A stretch of 64,000 nt of DNA, from assembly GCA_013397455.1 (NCBI GenBank), contig VYZB01000121.1, positions 2,091,508-2,155,507 on the forward strand. Reading direction: 5' to 3'. Position 1 is the first letter of the stretch. Each line of letters begins with the position of its first letter. The notes beneath the pieces are model-generated. The model had not been told where the DNA came from, searched no databases, and saw nothing but the letters and a program-made list of their open reading frames with translations. Made by a program: the position numbers and the translations under genes. This document shows positions 24,214-36,200 of the stretch, one piece after another. This DNA is from Crotophaga sulcirostris (taxonomy: Eukaryota > Chordata > Aves > Cuculiformes > Crotophagidae).

Positions 24214-24570
24214 ATCTTTGTGGCATGCTTTGTCTTAAATACGATTTTGCTTACGTGGTGCATCTATTTAGTTGTTCAAAGAAGGAAAGTCCAGGACTGT
24301 CCTCATTAATTAGGGGCAGCCCAAAAGAGTCAAGTCGTCTCGATACAGTAGAATTTTACAGCTAAGAATAATGGAGATAACACAGAAAGGAGGGAGGCAG
24401 AGGAATTCATAAAGTGACAACGACGGAAAGTAGAAGGTGACAATGACAGAGAGAGAGGGAGGCAGATGCCAAACCCATAGCCCAGGGAATGGGGGCACAT
24501 TGTGTAAACTGGATAAGATAAGAAGAGTAAGAAATGAAGAGAACAAGGTTGAGAAAGACTGCTCACATCA
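24214..24570. other. Purine-rich stretch next to the LTR candidate
   Basis: Positions about 24375-24470 are rich in GA/GGA words, with a weak double unit (GTGACAACGAC and GTGACAATGAC about 23 bases apart; GAGGGAGGCAG occurs twice). It could be unique DNA or the upstream U3 part of the LTR-like element that follows. No coding potential is seen. Confidence 0.4.
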
Positions 24571-24765
24571 ATTATTTCCCCGGACTGACTGTAATAACTT
24601 GTCCCCTTTTCAATAATGTAATGAATATGTATAGATTTACTCTTTAAATACCGAGATTAAGGAATCGGTGCGCAGGGCTTTTTCAAATTATCCAACCTGT
24701 GCCCGACGACACAATAAACCTACCTGCTTTATAACTCTCTGTGAGTTGTAGAGTTTGTTTCCGCA
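24571..24765 (+). mobile_element. Probable solo LTR of an endogenous retrovirus
   Basis: The sequence has LTR architecture. There is a TATA-like 'tttaaata' at 24643-24650 and a GC-richer start region 'ggaatcggtgcgcagggctt' at 24661. An AATAAA signal lies at 24713-24718, and a GT-rich end 'gagtttgtttccgca' closes at 24765. The same 7 bases CACATCA occur at 24564-24570 and 24764-24770 and could be a target duplication, although the left edge then does not start with the usual TG. The true U3 may extend further left. No gag, pol or env sequence adjoins it. Family not determined. Confidence 0.6.
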
Positions 24766-25099
24766 CATCAGTCTGTCTTGGGGAAGAGCAGCTGTGGTGA
24801 GCATGAACCACAAGCTGAACAAAACTCATTCTCCTGGTCCCTGGCACCCACTGAAGAGCACAGGTTACTGTTAAAGGTATTGCTGCAATTTCTGCGATGC
24901 ACAGGGTGGATGTTTTATCACTAACTTTGGCACTGTCTCTTTTGTTAAGGCCATCAACTCTTCTTGCCAGTTGCTGCCATCCCTTCTCAAGCTCGTAGGG
25001 CTTCGCTCTGCTCTGGTAACTCTTCAGCTCCTTACAGCAATTTTTCTCCCTTGGGCAACCGCTGTGACTAGTCAAACTACCCAAGGTTGAAGTTACAGG
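24766..25099. other. Unassigned stretch between LTR candidate and CR1 piece
   Basis: A 133-codon minus-strand frame (24683-25084) is open across most of it but begins inside the LTR candidate and has no recognisable domain. It could be internal retroviral remnant or unique DNA. I cannot decide. Confidence 0.35.
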
Positions 25100-25242
25100 A
25101 GATAAGGTGTTCTCTCAGTCCCCTCTTCTCCAGGCTGAACAGACCAAGTGACTTTAGCTGCTCCTCATACTCCTTCCCCTCTAAACCCTGCACCAACTTC
25201 ATGGCCTCCTCTGGACACTCTCCCATAGCTTTAGAACCGTTT
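25100..25242 (-). mobile_element. CR1 LINE internal fragment, old
   Basis: The plus strand reads 'cccctcttctccaggctgaa', 'gctgctcctcatactccttc' and 'atggcctcctctggacactc', the reverse complement of the CR1 ORF2 segment 'QRRPRG..KL...YEE.LK..SLFSLEKRG'. Only about 140 bp remain, with neither end of the element. Edges are approximate. Confidence 0.82.
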
Positions 25243-28200
25243 TTTATACATCATTCTGATGGCTCAAAAAAAGTGGCAAGAGATGGGTGGGCAATGCCTC
25301 CAAAGTGCCTATGAACTAGAAACAGAGGTGGAGAGAGAGGTTTGCTCTGACTGTCCTCCAGCTCTGGCACTGATGAGCAGCACCTAGCTGAGTCCTCAGA
25401 ACCACACCCCAGCCTGGACCACAGCAACGTGGACCTCCTCCCCTCTCTCAGCTGCAACTGAGATCTCGTTTCCCCTGCTAGCAACCATGCTGCAACAGCT
25501 GGCATCATCTGGGAGGGCTGGCACAAACACAGTATTATTTCCATAGGGCCATGAGATCCTCCAGGAAAAAACGAAATCACAGGCTGGTACCCTGTGAAAA
25601 ATTTCCAAATTAGGCTGCAAAGCAGGATTGGGAAGGGCTAATGGTAATGATAACTGGAAAAAAAGGCATTCTGCTTCCATGTATGTGTAGCTCAAAATGC
25701 TGACTCTTGGAAAGAAGTTATATTTATGCAGGTGATTTTACCATTCCTCAGGAAAAATATATTAAAAATCCTTAAAAGTATGTTTTCTATACTAATCTGG
25801 CAGCGTGACTTTCCTGAAAAGAGGCTGCCAGCTCCAGCTTCTTTTCAGCAAAGACTCGTAAAATTTATTTTTTTTTCTTTTCCCTTCTGGTGACCAAGTA
25901 AAATGGTTTAAATAGTGATTGCTATTGGTCTTGACTGTACATTTTATTAAGACTAATTAATTATTCATGCCATTAGGCCACTTTTAACTGTCATTTTGTC
26001 GTTGTTAAAGATATTAAGGATTAGTAAGTGATTTTTTTTATTAACTATTATATGCAAATGCTTCTGTCAAAACTTAATTATAATTCTCCTGGCAGCTTAT
26101 CTTGAGGCATCTCTATAGGGCTGAATATTACATCTGAATTGACCACTCCATATATTTGCTCTTATTATCCTTGATAGGTGCTATTATACCTTGATAATGA
26201 GCCTGGTGGGAAAGCCTAGTGAATGAGATAAACACATCATACATATATATATATATAGTCAAGATTGAAGCTGAGAAATAGCTCATTAGGCTTTTTCTTC
26301 TTTGCTAAAAAAATGCTGTAAAATTTTTGTTTTATCCTGGACAATAATTGGTACTCTTCTCAAAAACAATGCCAGCTGAACTCATTGTGTTATTTCTTAA
26401 TGAAGAAATAAAGTACGGAGAGTGGAGAACTACCAACTACCCCGAAGCATTCTTCAGCTTGAAAGAAAAGTGAAGGACTGCACAGTTTTAAGTGCTGTAC
26501 TGACTATGCTCCACTGCTGCTTCATTGATAAATGTCTATATTTTACGTGTTTTTCCAGCAAGAAAACCTTTACATGAGTAAAATCTCATTTTACTAGCAG
26601 CCAAATTAACTTCAGAGTTCTCAGACCAAAAATAAATACCTTTTGAAAGGAAGCTGAGGTAGATGTGTCACTTATTACCACCGAGCAACTTGACACCACT
26701 TCAGTCCAAATTTCAAGCCGACGATCCACTCAGCGGGAGATATATTCGTTTTAAATTAAACATGCCAGGAATCGGACTTCAAAGGGAACAAGGCGAGTTT
26801 GTTGTTTCCACACTGGAAATCTCTATGTCTGCATCAGTGAATTTTGGCTCGCTGTTTTTCCTACTAAAATTAATTGCTATCCACACTAGACTGGAGCAAT
26901 TAGGGCCTGAAAGCTCCCGCATGGTGGTTCTTGGTGGGGGAACCAGGGAGGGGGACAGGCGAAAGAAGGGTAACTAGCAGTGAACTGGCCTTTATTAGAG
27001 ATGGAAAAATAACAAGAACACAAGATTGCTTAGGAAAATGAAGTCTGGCGTTTTAGTGGACTGACTATTGGGCCAGGATGCAAAACAGTTTACAATGTGC
27101 AAAAAACCTGGGATTATGCTGTGGGATGAGGGAGAGGAGCCTTACTCCTGGGTGTTGTTGTGCTCCAGGGGTGTCCGCCAGGATGGTGTCTGTCCTGTCC
27201 ATGTTTACAACAGGATTATGAACACCCATTTTAAGGGGTCTGCAAATCAACTGGAAAAATTGGCTGGGTTGGGAGTCTGGCTGACAAAGCTATGGTCTTA
27301 AAGCAATTGTAAAAAACCCAGATCATCTGCAGAAGAGAAAACAAATGGGCCTATTTTCTGGGTCTTTTTTTTTTCCCCTAGTTGTAGTTGCATAATACAG
27401 GATGTTTCTTATATTTTAAATTAAACCATTGGCTGTTGTTAATTAGAATTTGAGATAGGTGAGAAAGAAGTGTGAATGTATTAGGAAAAAATAAATTGAT
27501 TGATACTACAGGGTGAGCTTTTATAAGTGTGGGGCTATAGTTTGCTTGTCATACGCAGATCGCAGTCGAGTATCAAGGTCAATATCATTTGAAAACATCC
27601 AAACAAGTCTGGAGCAGGAATTACTGGGGGAAGTGCAATTCCCAGGGTATTTGGGAGATCACACTTGATAATAAGGAGTCTGTTTTGGCCTTAAAATGCA
27701 CATTTCTCTGAAGTTTCCCTGCTGTACAGGGCAGCTCCCCACTCCTCCTACTGCCGTGCTGGCTGTTCTGCAGCAGGTGCACTGGGAGCATCCCCTGCAG
27801 ACCCAGCTCTGATCCTGACCCAGGACCAGTGGATCCCCTTGTCCTGTCAGCACCCTGCAAGGGGTGTGGGCCACAGGAGGTGAAGAACCTGGGGAAGCCA
27901 GCTGACAACTCTCTGTTGGGCTGGTGCGAGGTCTGGGGTTGTAGCTGAACTGGTACTCTCCACTTTTGCCTTAGCTGTGCTCCCTGAGCCTAGTATCTCC
28001 AGAGCTCCAAAAGGTACTTTTGCACTTCAGGTGGCTGGATTGGTAATGTTATCTCTCCCTGGAAAAAAGCTGGGTGAGTTAGGAGCAGCCACCAGTGCTG
28101 CCTGGCAAACCCTACAGCTCCTGCTGCAGCTGCACCTAGGGAAAATACCCCTATGAATATGCACTAACCTGTTTTTCCAGCACAATGGTTACCTGCAATT

Positions 28201-30249
28201 GCATTATTTTTGAATGAGTAGTCTCTTTGCTCGACTAAATTTTTTGTCTATGTGGGACCTTTAGGTCGGCTCTGGGTTCAAACACGGTCTCTTGATTCGA
28301 CTGTGTGCCTGTAGATGGGTGTACTTGTGAGCGAAGTCTCCTGGTTGGGTGGATTGTAATACCAAAGCTGGCAGATCACTCAGTTCCTTGGTTTGGTTCA
28401 GTTGCCCTTGGCAGAGAGGTGGTCCAGGAGGCTACAGCTTGCAGCACAGCAATAGTAAGGAAGTCTCAGAGGGCCACACACCTGTGAACTCAGCATAGCT
28501 CAGGCAATTACCAACAGCAGTGAAACCTGGGACCTTGAAACAAAGCCAGCTGTTTCTCCTGGTTGTTGGCTGAGGCCTGTTTGTACAGGGAGAAGAATGG
28601 CAGCACCAAATGAGCAGGATTATAGAGGAAGAAAACATAGCAACAGCACAGCCTCGTCACTTAGTAACAAGGTAGAATTATGATGAAGAAGGAGTGAACG
28701 TATATAAATAAAATATTCAGGAATATACATATTCATTAAAACGATACCCAGAAAACAGAGAGCAGGAAGGCAACAGCTAAGCACCTAAAAATGTTCTTTA
28801 ATGAAGAAGAATTTTAAATATCTGTCTCCACTCTTCAGAGCTGTGTGATGGTATTATCTTCCCACATGAAGCTGTGCTATTTCAGGTTCTCCTGGGTTCC
28901 TCCCCCCATCCCCTCGCCTCGAGTACCGGGGAAGACTGACAGATGAACCTTCGAGGGATGCTTTGTGTTCCCAGACATGGGTTTATTATCCTAACCACGT
29001 CTATGTGAGTAATGTTCCTGATGTGTCGTCATGCCTGGTGCTGATGAATACACAGTGCTATATTTCAGCACTAAAAAGCATCCCAATTAATTTGCCTACC
29101 ACGGTCTTTTGCCCAGGGACCAAGAGCATGTTCCCCATCATTATGATTGCCTTCCTTACCCTCTGGACCAGGAGAAGAGGAGGGGGAAATGAAGATACTA
29201 CGCTAGTTGGTAAATAAAACTCTTACTGTCCTTTCCACACCTCTACACTTAAATTTATTCCAAAGACATCAGCTTTAATTTAGAAAAAATACCAAACAAA
29301 ACAAAACATCAACAATCTGAAATTCAAATCACTTTCACGGAAGAAAGAGTGAGAGCTCAGAAGCAGTTCCAAAACAAGATTTCACGTTATTAGATGTTGT
29401 TCTCCTACCTTGGATATTTAATCAAATGCCCAAGTCTTATCCCACATAAAGTGAAGGATTAATCACTGCACTTATAAATCATTCTCCTCATCTCCCTCTC
29501 ATTTGCACCGAAGCCACTCTCTTCTCTTTCAGTGGTGTAGAAACTGCTGCCCCTTATCTCCATCTTCTCTTTTTCTAAGGGCTTAAATTGGGATTGTAAG
29601 TAAATGTTAGGCAGTCACCTTTATTGCTTATTTTGTTCTAACAAACTGATCACAGGGATGAGCTTTTCTCTTCAGCCCACTGTTTTTAATAAATATTTTA
29701 CTTTCCACTCCTCAAAAACTTGTTGTGAATTTTCATGAGCAACTTCACATAAATCTTCTGAACAACTCTCCACAGAAACAGGGGTTTCAAAAGCCTATGC
29801 CTGCCTAGGCAAGGGTCATCTTGTATTTGGTTTCTCTTTCTCCCGTTGAGTACTTTCAGGGGTTGAATGGAGCATTTAACACAAAGAAGGTGCTGTTCCA
29901 GGCTCCATTCATCTCCCTCAATAGCAAAGGTTTGACGTGACTGGAGGCTACACAATGTGCTTGTGGGCTCGTTATCAGTTAGTTTTGGTAGATCCCTAAG
30001 ATAAAAATTGCTCCTGTTTGGGAAACACTCAAAAGGATTCACATTCGTGTTTGGATGTGTACCAAGATCACATTTGGTGTTTTCCATCTGAAATTTTCAT
30101 AGTAAAATTAGCAGCATGTATTTGAAGTATAAATGCATTTTAAATCTATCTTGATGTGTAAATACGAACGGGATCATTTTGGCTGTACAACACCAGTCCA
30201 CAGCCCATAGAGATGATCCAGAGCTGGTGGGGCAAATTAATGACCTCAT
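25243..30249. other. 5 kb unique DNA with an AT-rich conserved-looking core
   Basis: No gene or transposon is recognised. Positions about 25900-26420 are AT-rich, with homeodomain-type words (TAATTAATTATTCATG at 25954-25969, TTAATTATAATT at 26074-26085) and one perfect octamer ATGCAAAT (26052-26059). A (TA)n run lies at about 26243-26258, and a perfect 9-bp inverted repeat (TTATTTCTT / AAGAAATAA) at 26390-26411. A T run at about 27367-27375 and many small chance frames complete the region. Confidence 0.5.
26390..26411. repeat. Short perfect inverted repeat
   Basis: TTATTTCTT (26390-26398) and AAGAAATAA (26403-26411) are exact reverse complements with a 4-base loop AATG. It is AT-rich and there is no following T run, so no regulatory role can be claimed. 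Confidence 0.7.
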
Positions 30250-31215
30250 GTGAAAAGATCCACTGGCGAACAGCGAGGGCGTTGCAGAAGAGCTGAGCAA
30301 ATTCCTTGCGCTGGCATTTGCTACAACAGAAATGCCGTGAACGGGGAGGCAGCCTGAGGAACCACCTCAAATGGAGGTGTTGGGAAAAGGCATGTTAGAA
30401 CAAATTGATAAACTAAACATTGACAAATTCTCAGCGCCATATGGTGTTTACCCAGGAGCCCTGAAAAAACACACACCACAAATAAGAAATTTCTGAATTA
30501 CTAACTGTGTGTAATCTGGCGCCACAATCGTCTCTGGGTTTAGAGGGATAGAAGTGGGAATGTGATGCCAGGCTTTGAACAAGGCTGCAGGAATGATCCT
30601 GGAACCTAGCAGTCAGCGAAGGCTTTCAGTTGTCGCCGTCGTAGATTTGGCTGGAGGATTGAGAACATAGCTGCTGAGAGGAAGATCAGGCCTCACAGCC
30701 ACAAGAACTCTTGGAAGGATACCATGAACATAAAAATCATGCTTGTCTGGGCTATGTAGCTTTCAGCACAGCCTTAGGGAAGCGAGGAGGGCTCCTAACA
30801 AATGATGTTTGGTGTGGAAAAGGAGAGGTTACCATCTGGGGTAACCCAGGAGAGGTTTCCTGTGGGCTAAACCCCAGAAAACAGAAGGGTTTGAAGAAAC
30901 AGTTCATCAGGAGGAGATCCTACAGTTCAGCATCTTCCCAAGTCCCCTGGAGAAGCTGATACAAGCCAATAGTGACAATGTTTACAACCGATGAAATGTT
31001 ATTCAGGATAACCAAAGCTAGAGCTGACTCTGAAAAGATGCTGAAATAGCTCATTGCACTGAAATGAAATTCTGTGTTGGGGCTGTCAGGAGAAAAGTGA
31101 CTACATATACAAAATTATGATCTCTTAGCTCAGGAAAAAAAAAGAAAGGAAGACAGCTTGAGTCATTGTGGAGAGTTTGCTGAAAGGATCCGAGGACTGC
31201 TCAGTAGGCATGCTG
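30250..31215 (+). mobile_element. Ancient CR1 relic of the L3 type
   Basis: Scattered blocks match the old amniote L3/CR1 ORF2 in the right order. 'gttagaacaaattgataaac' (about 30387) is followed by '...gtttacccaggagccctgaa', giving IDKLN...YGVYPGALKK, the decayed PDGIHP motif. Then come 'tttctgaattactaactgtg', 'aggctgcaggaatgatcctg', 'tttcagcacagcctta' (decayed motif A, FSKAF) and 'aaagctagagctgactctga'. Near 31165 'cttgagtcattgtggagagt' and 'tgctgaaaggatccgaggac' match the segment D-L-G-V-I-V-D-S. Stops and indels are everywhere. It is far older than the other CR1 copies and probably predates birds. Confidence 0.78.
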
Positions 31216-33241
31216 GTTATCAGATCTGGAGCAGAGACGGGGAAGTGTTTTTTCGTGCAATGCAGAATTGCTCTGTTGCTCCCGTGAACCCGGGGAGGCC
31301 AGAGTACCAATGGGTGCAGGAAGGGGTAGCTAAATAGAAGGAGGAGGAGTGCAGGGGCCAAATCAAGCCAGGGAACGTTGCCATGTGCTCCAGCACAGCC
31401 AGGTCCCACACTGGGGGCAGCACCGGAGCAAGGGAGAGACACTTGCTCCATCTCATAAAACCCTCACGGCCAGCCTCAGCTGGCTGCAGTTTGTGGGCTA
31501 AATGGGACTTTGACATCACATTTCTTAAGGCAATCCCAAATTACCAGGCCTTCAAGGGTTTGCAGTGTGTCATTATTGCACCCAGGAGAACAGAAGCAAA
31601 TCGGCAGTGGGTAGTGGGATGTCTGTCACAGCTTTTGCCTGTAGCTGGGTGGTTGTGGTTGGGGGAACACGAGACACACCCAACCAGCTCCTAGAGAGAG
31701 AGGGTTTTTTTTGGCTAACACTTATTTTAAATGCTGTGACTTGAACCTGGGTTAGGTGCACTCCAGGGTTACCGGTCTTATATTTCTCCCTTCCCCATCA
31801 GGAATTAGCATTATTTTTCCCCCTGGTGAAGTGGGATTTGGCTCTCTGCTGTCCTTGTGCTCAAGAGGAAACAAAAGACAAAAATGAACAATGAATGTAG
31901 CTACTTTTTCCAATTATTCTGGATATGATTTATTGCCTTATTTTTGAGACATGAAGAATGCTGTTAATGAGAGTATATTGGGTGCAACAGCTTATTGTTT
32001 TTATCCTGGTGACTTTCCCTTTTTATCATGAGAGAGAGAGTAGAGTGGATTTGCATCTGCTTGACATTTGAAATGTTTTGCCTTTGGTTGATCTGCAGTT
32101 CTGTGCAGCATGATCCAGACTAAGGAAAGCCCATTTCAGTTCTTAGGACAGGTGCAAGATTAAGCATCAAGCATCTCACTTCTAAAATTGCTTGTGATTG
32201 TTTTCTCCTCCACAAACGTCGGCATAGCTAGCAATTAACTGTATCCAGACATCAAAAGCTAAATTGTCTCAGACAGGAATTGCTATATCAGAGCCTCTTG
32301 CTACTTGTACTGTACTTTCAGCAATCAGGCACTTCCAGTGATCTTTCTTTGCTGAAGGTGAAAGAGCAGTCTGGGATGGCTCTGCAGCCAAAGACAATGG
32401 AAAGGACAGGGACTGCACGGCAAGGTGGCAAGAAGCATGGAGTTTATGCTGCTGGAGTTGTAAGACCATGGAAAATGTTGCTCTTTCTGCTGTAAAACTC
32501 ACCAGAAATGCAGAGCATGGCCTTGGCATAGATGCCCTCTCTGTGATGGTGGGGGTGAGCGTTGTACCAGCTCTCCTCTGGCACAGTGTGGTATCTGGGG
32601 TTGGGCTGCTCTTGTAAGGCAGACAGTCATGGGAGAGACAACAACTCTGACTGCACACCTGGGGGAAAATGGGTCCCAGCAAGGAGAGAAAGCCTGAGCA
32701 TTTTCCCCCCATCCTGCTGCAGGCTGTGGGCTCAGAGGGCTCCGTGCCTTGGTGACATTTTCCCTGTGATTTGGAGGGAAGCCCCTGAAGCCTTCACCCT
32801 TAATTGCCTTAATTAGTCCATTACCCTCCTCTAGGGGATTTTTCTCCAGAAAGAGAAGACGTCATCCCTTGAAACATTTGACTGGTAGACCAGAAACTCC
32901 TCTGTCAGCTTTTTTCTTTCTTTTAATATATTCTAAATTGAACTATCATATTGACAAATTAGCATCTAATCCTATTGCTCTAATTCAATCATTTGCCTGT
33001 GCATTAGGATAAGAATGATTTGCATAACGGTCTTCAGTCTTCTGTTTGGAAACAAAATATTTTGATATTTGCTTGCACTAAGTGGGATCAAGCTGTGAAC
33101 AGGCTCACAAGTAATCCCAGGGGAGCCTTGCTGAGCCTGGTGCTTCTGGGCAGGCATGGCTGCTCGCCTTCCCTGAAGGCTGCCTCACAGGGAGATGGAG
33201 CCTGCTGGTAAATACGCCCCTCCTTGGGAAATTTGAAGGGG

Positions 33242-33257
33242 AAAAAAAAAAAAAAAA
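33242..33257 (+). repeat. Poly(A) run of 16
   Basis: Sixteen uninterrupted A residues. No gene-like or processed-transcript sequence precedes it and no flanking duplication is evident, so it is called simple sequence and not a retrocopy tail. Confidence 0.9.
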
Positions 33258-36200
33258 GAGGAAAATGGTTTTCTTGCCCTAGTCAGGAGTGGTTAGCCTC
33301 CACTCCTGCATTTATCACAGGCTGCACCACTGATAATGATTGTTTCAGCAAGTCAGCCTTTACGCAGTGTTTTCCTTCCTCAGGGCAGAGCAGGTCTGTA
33401 AAGGAGTTGTAAACCTTTCATTAGACCAGCAGGACTGGTGGTTTTTTTGCTTTCCTGGGGATGGTCACAAAGAGACAGCTGCACCAGATTTTCCTGGTGA
33501 GAGCTGTAGGTGTTTGTTCCCTGTCCAACGACTGGAGGGCTCAGCACGGGTCAGAGTTGCTGCAGGTCCCCTGTAAAGCCTTTTAGTGAGCTGTGGACTG
33601 AACCAAGGCTCTTTGTGGGCTGTGCCCTTGCCCCGTTTCCAAAACAATTCTTCTCCCACAAGTTTCATTAAGCAATAAGATAGATCATGACTCTCACCCC
33701 ACCTTCCCTGTACATTGCTTTGAAGATCTGCAGATGTCATCCTTCTGCTTCACCTGCTGTTTCAGTTTCTTCTACTAGTCACTTCTATTTTGTTTAGTAT
33801 TTTACTTATAGCATGGAGCACTCCACAGAAATTTTACATTTGTTTCCTGTGGCTGGCAGAGAGCATTTTCCCAATCGATTAAGTATCCAGACTCTTACAA
33901 AGGTGGAGCTACCGTGTCATGTGCCGCGTATGACTTCAGGCACCTGCAGCGTTGCAGCCCCCTGTGGCAGATCAGTAACTTCAGATCAATAGGAAAATCG
34001 CTTTTTCTCCTCCTTTTTTTAATATCTTTATTTTCCAGTGTCCAGATGTTTCTCAGGGAGACATTTTCAGAGAGCTGTCATTCCTCTAACGCACACTTGT
34101 ACTATCAAAGTAGTTCTGCAGGTAGTACTATGAAAATACTGAAATAAAATGCAAATCTAGACAATAAAAGCAACTCTCTTAACAAATGGTGGTAGATTTC
34201 ATCAAGCTTTCCTTTTTATAAACTGTACTTTTCTTTTCCTAGGAAATAATATGGAGATAAAGGAAAGTTTCTACAAAGAGCCTGTTTTTACAGCACTCTT
34301 TTGACTTTGGTACATCTCCTCCTGAGAAGGTCGATGAGATCACACCATTTGTGGATGTTCATGTTGTGTGAGTTCTCCGTTGTATTTTAATTTTGTATCT
34401 TTTTATTAGGCTATATTCTATGTATTTAATTCAAATTAATGCTTTGTAAGGGAAAGAAATCTCTATGGAGGTTTTAGTTTTCCAGAGGCAGTCAGAGCCT
34501 GGGGTTTGCAGTTTGGAGATAGTTCTGGAGTGTAATCTCTTCCATAATTGCCTCATGCTGATATTTTGGCATCTCACCCATGCTGTGAGGTGCAGGTCAT
34601 AGGAGCAGCCAGGCCAGCCTGAGCTGGGCAGCCCTGGACAAGGGAGGCTGGCACAGATGCCTGGGGACTGCCTGGTCCTCAAACCTCACCCTGCTGCCTT
34701 CTCCTTCTGTGCTCCTGGAAGAGAGGAGGAGAAGAGACAGCGATGGGCCTTTTCTGAAGGCCTGGGTCTTTCCAAGGGATACTGTGGCATTTTACACCTC
34801 TGTCTCTCACTCAATAGCTCCGGCACTTCCAGCCACAGGAACCTCAGCGTCTGGATGCAGGGAAGCTGTCTCTGCATGGCACCAATCCTGCTCTTTGCAA
34901 GACTGCTGCTGGTGGCATGTGTTAATACATCTCTCTGCCCTAGGCAGGAGGGAGCCAGGTCCCTGCCATGTCCCTGATTCAGGCTTTCACCTGCATTACA
35001 TAAATCAAGCCCTGTGTGCATGGATCATGTCAAGGATTTCTTCTGCTCTAGAACCTACACAGAAACAAAAAGCAGTCCCTCTGACTCACAATGGGTTAAT
35101 ATTTTCAGTCCCAGGTCCTTTATTTTATTTTCATAGCCTTAGTCAATACCATAAAGTGCCCAATCCACTGGCAACCTTTACTGAGATAACCACACAATGA
35201 ACCTATCTGCACATCAGGTAGAGCCTGATAGTAAATTTACAAGTATTCCTTGGGACATGGGGCCTAGTTGCTGATAACCAGCTTTGGCATGGAATAGGAG
35301 CTGTGCATTTACGCCTGCTTTTTTGTGTTTTTGTTTCCCTGCAGATAACAGCTCTTTGTGGGAAAAGGCAAGGACTACTGCTGGAGTGCACTCAGCGCCC
35401 TTGAAAACACATCTGTACTGTCTCTGCTCTCCCGCCTAGTTTAGTCTGCGCTGGTGTTTGTTCCTCTCTCTTTTTGTCCCTCTCCTCCCTTGTCTCAGCT
35501 AATCCATTTCACGGCTTCTCTGTATCTTACAGGCCAGAGATAATTCCTATTGAAATTGGTTGAGTTGCACCAATTACGACACGTTTTTTCCTTGGCACTC
35601 TGGGTTTAATCTGCATTGATGTTAAGATCCTTGTCTCTGCTGAATGCTTGCTGGGGTGTGAAGTGTCTGCTTAGCTGTTATGTAAAGAAATACATATTAA
35701 GGTGGTTAGTGTAATCACATAATCTTGACAGACATCGGTGGTGCAGTCACAGTTCCATATTTTGTGAAGACTGAGGGTGCGTAAACAGGCAGGCAGCAAA
35801 GGGAAGGCGGGTGTGTTCTTGCTGCTGAGGGATGTGTTGTCAGGACTGTGTTTCCAAAGATGGTTTTTGGAAACAAACATATGGGTGTTAGCTATCTGGG
35901 AGCATAACAGCCAGGGTGGGGAGAGGATGAGGATGGCAGCTCTGTCCAGTGCTCCCCAGCTGAAAGGGTGGAGGGTGGCTTTGCAGGTGATGCAACACCC
36001 GGGGCAGGGACAGAGACAGGACTCCTGGGAGGGAGGAAGGTGTCCGGGACCCTCTCGTCCTCTGAGCTGGTGGGATGCGTTGGTGTCCACGGTGGTGGGT
36101 GGGCACCATCCCACAGCATGGCCAGAGCTGGATGGACTTTAGCTGGGGGAGCAGGGGACCTCCAAGGCCGTGCAGGGAGCAGGGTGCTGGGAGGAGATTT

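Noticed and set aside
24683..25084. 133-codon minus-strand frame beside the LTR candidate
   Set aside because: It starts inside the LTR-like sequence and has no recognisable retroviral motif. It could not be supported as gag, pol or env remnant.
33242..33257. Poly(A) tail of a processed pseudogene
   Set aside because: No mRNA-like sequence precedes it and there are no flanking direct repeats.
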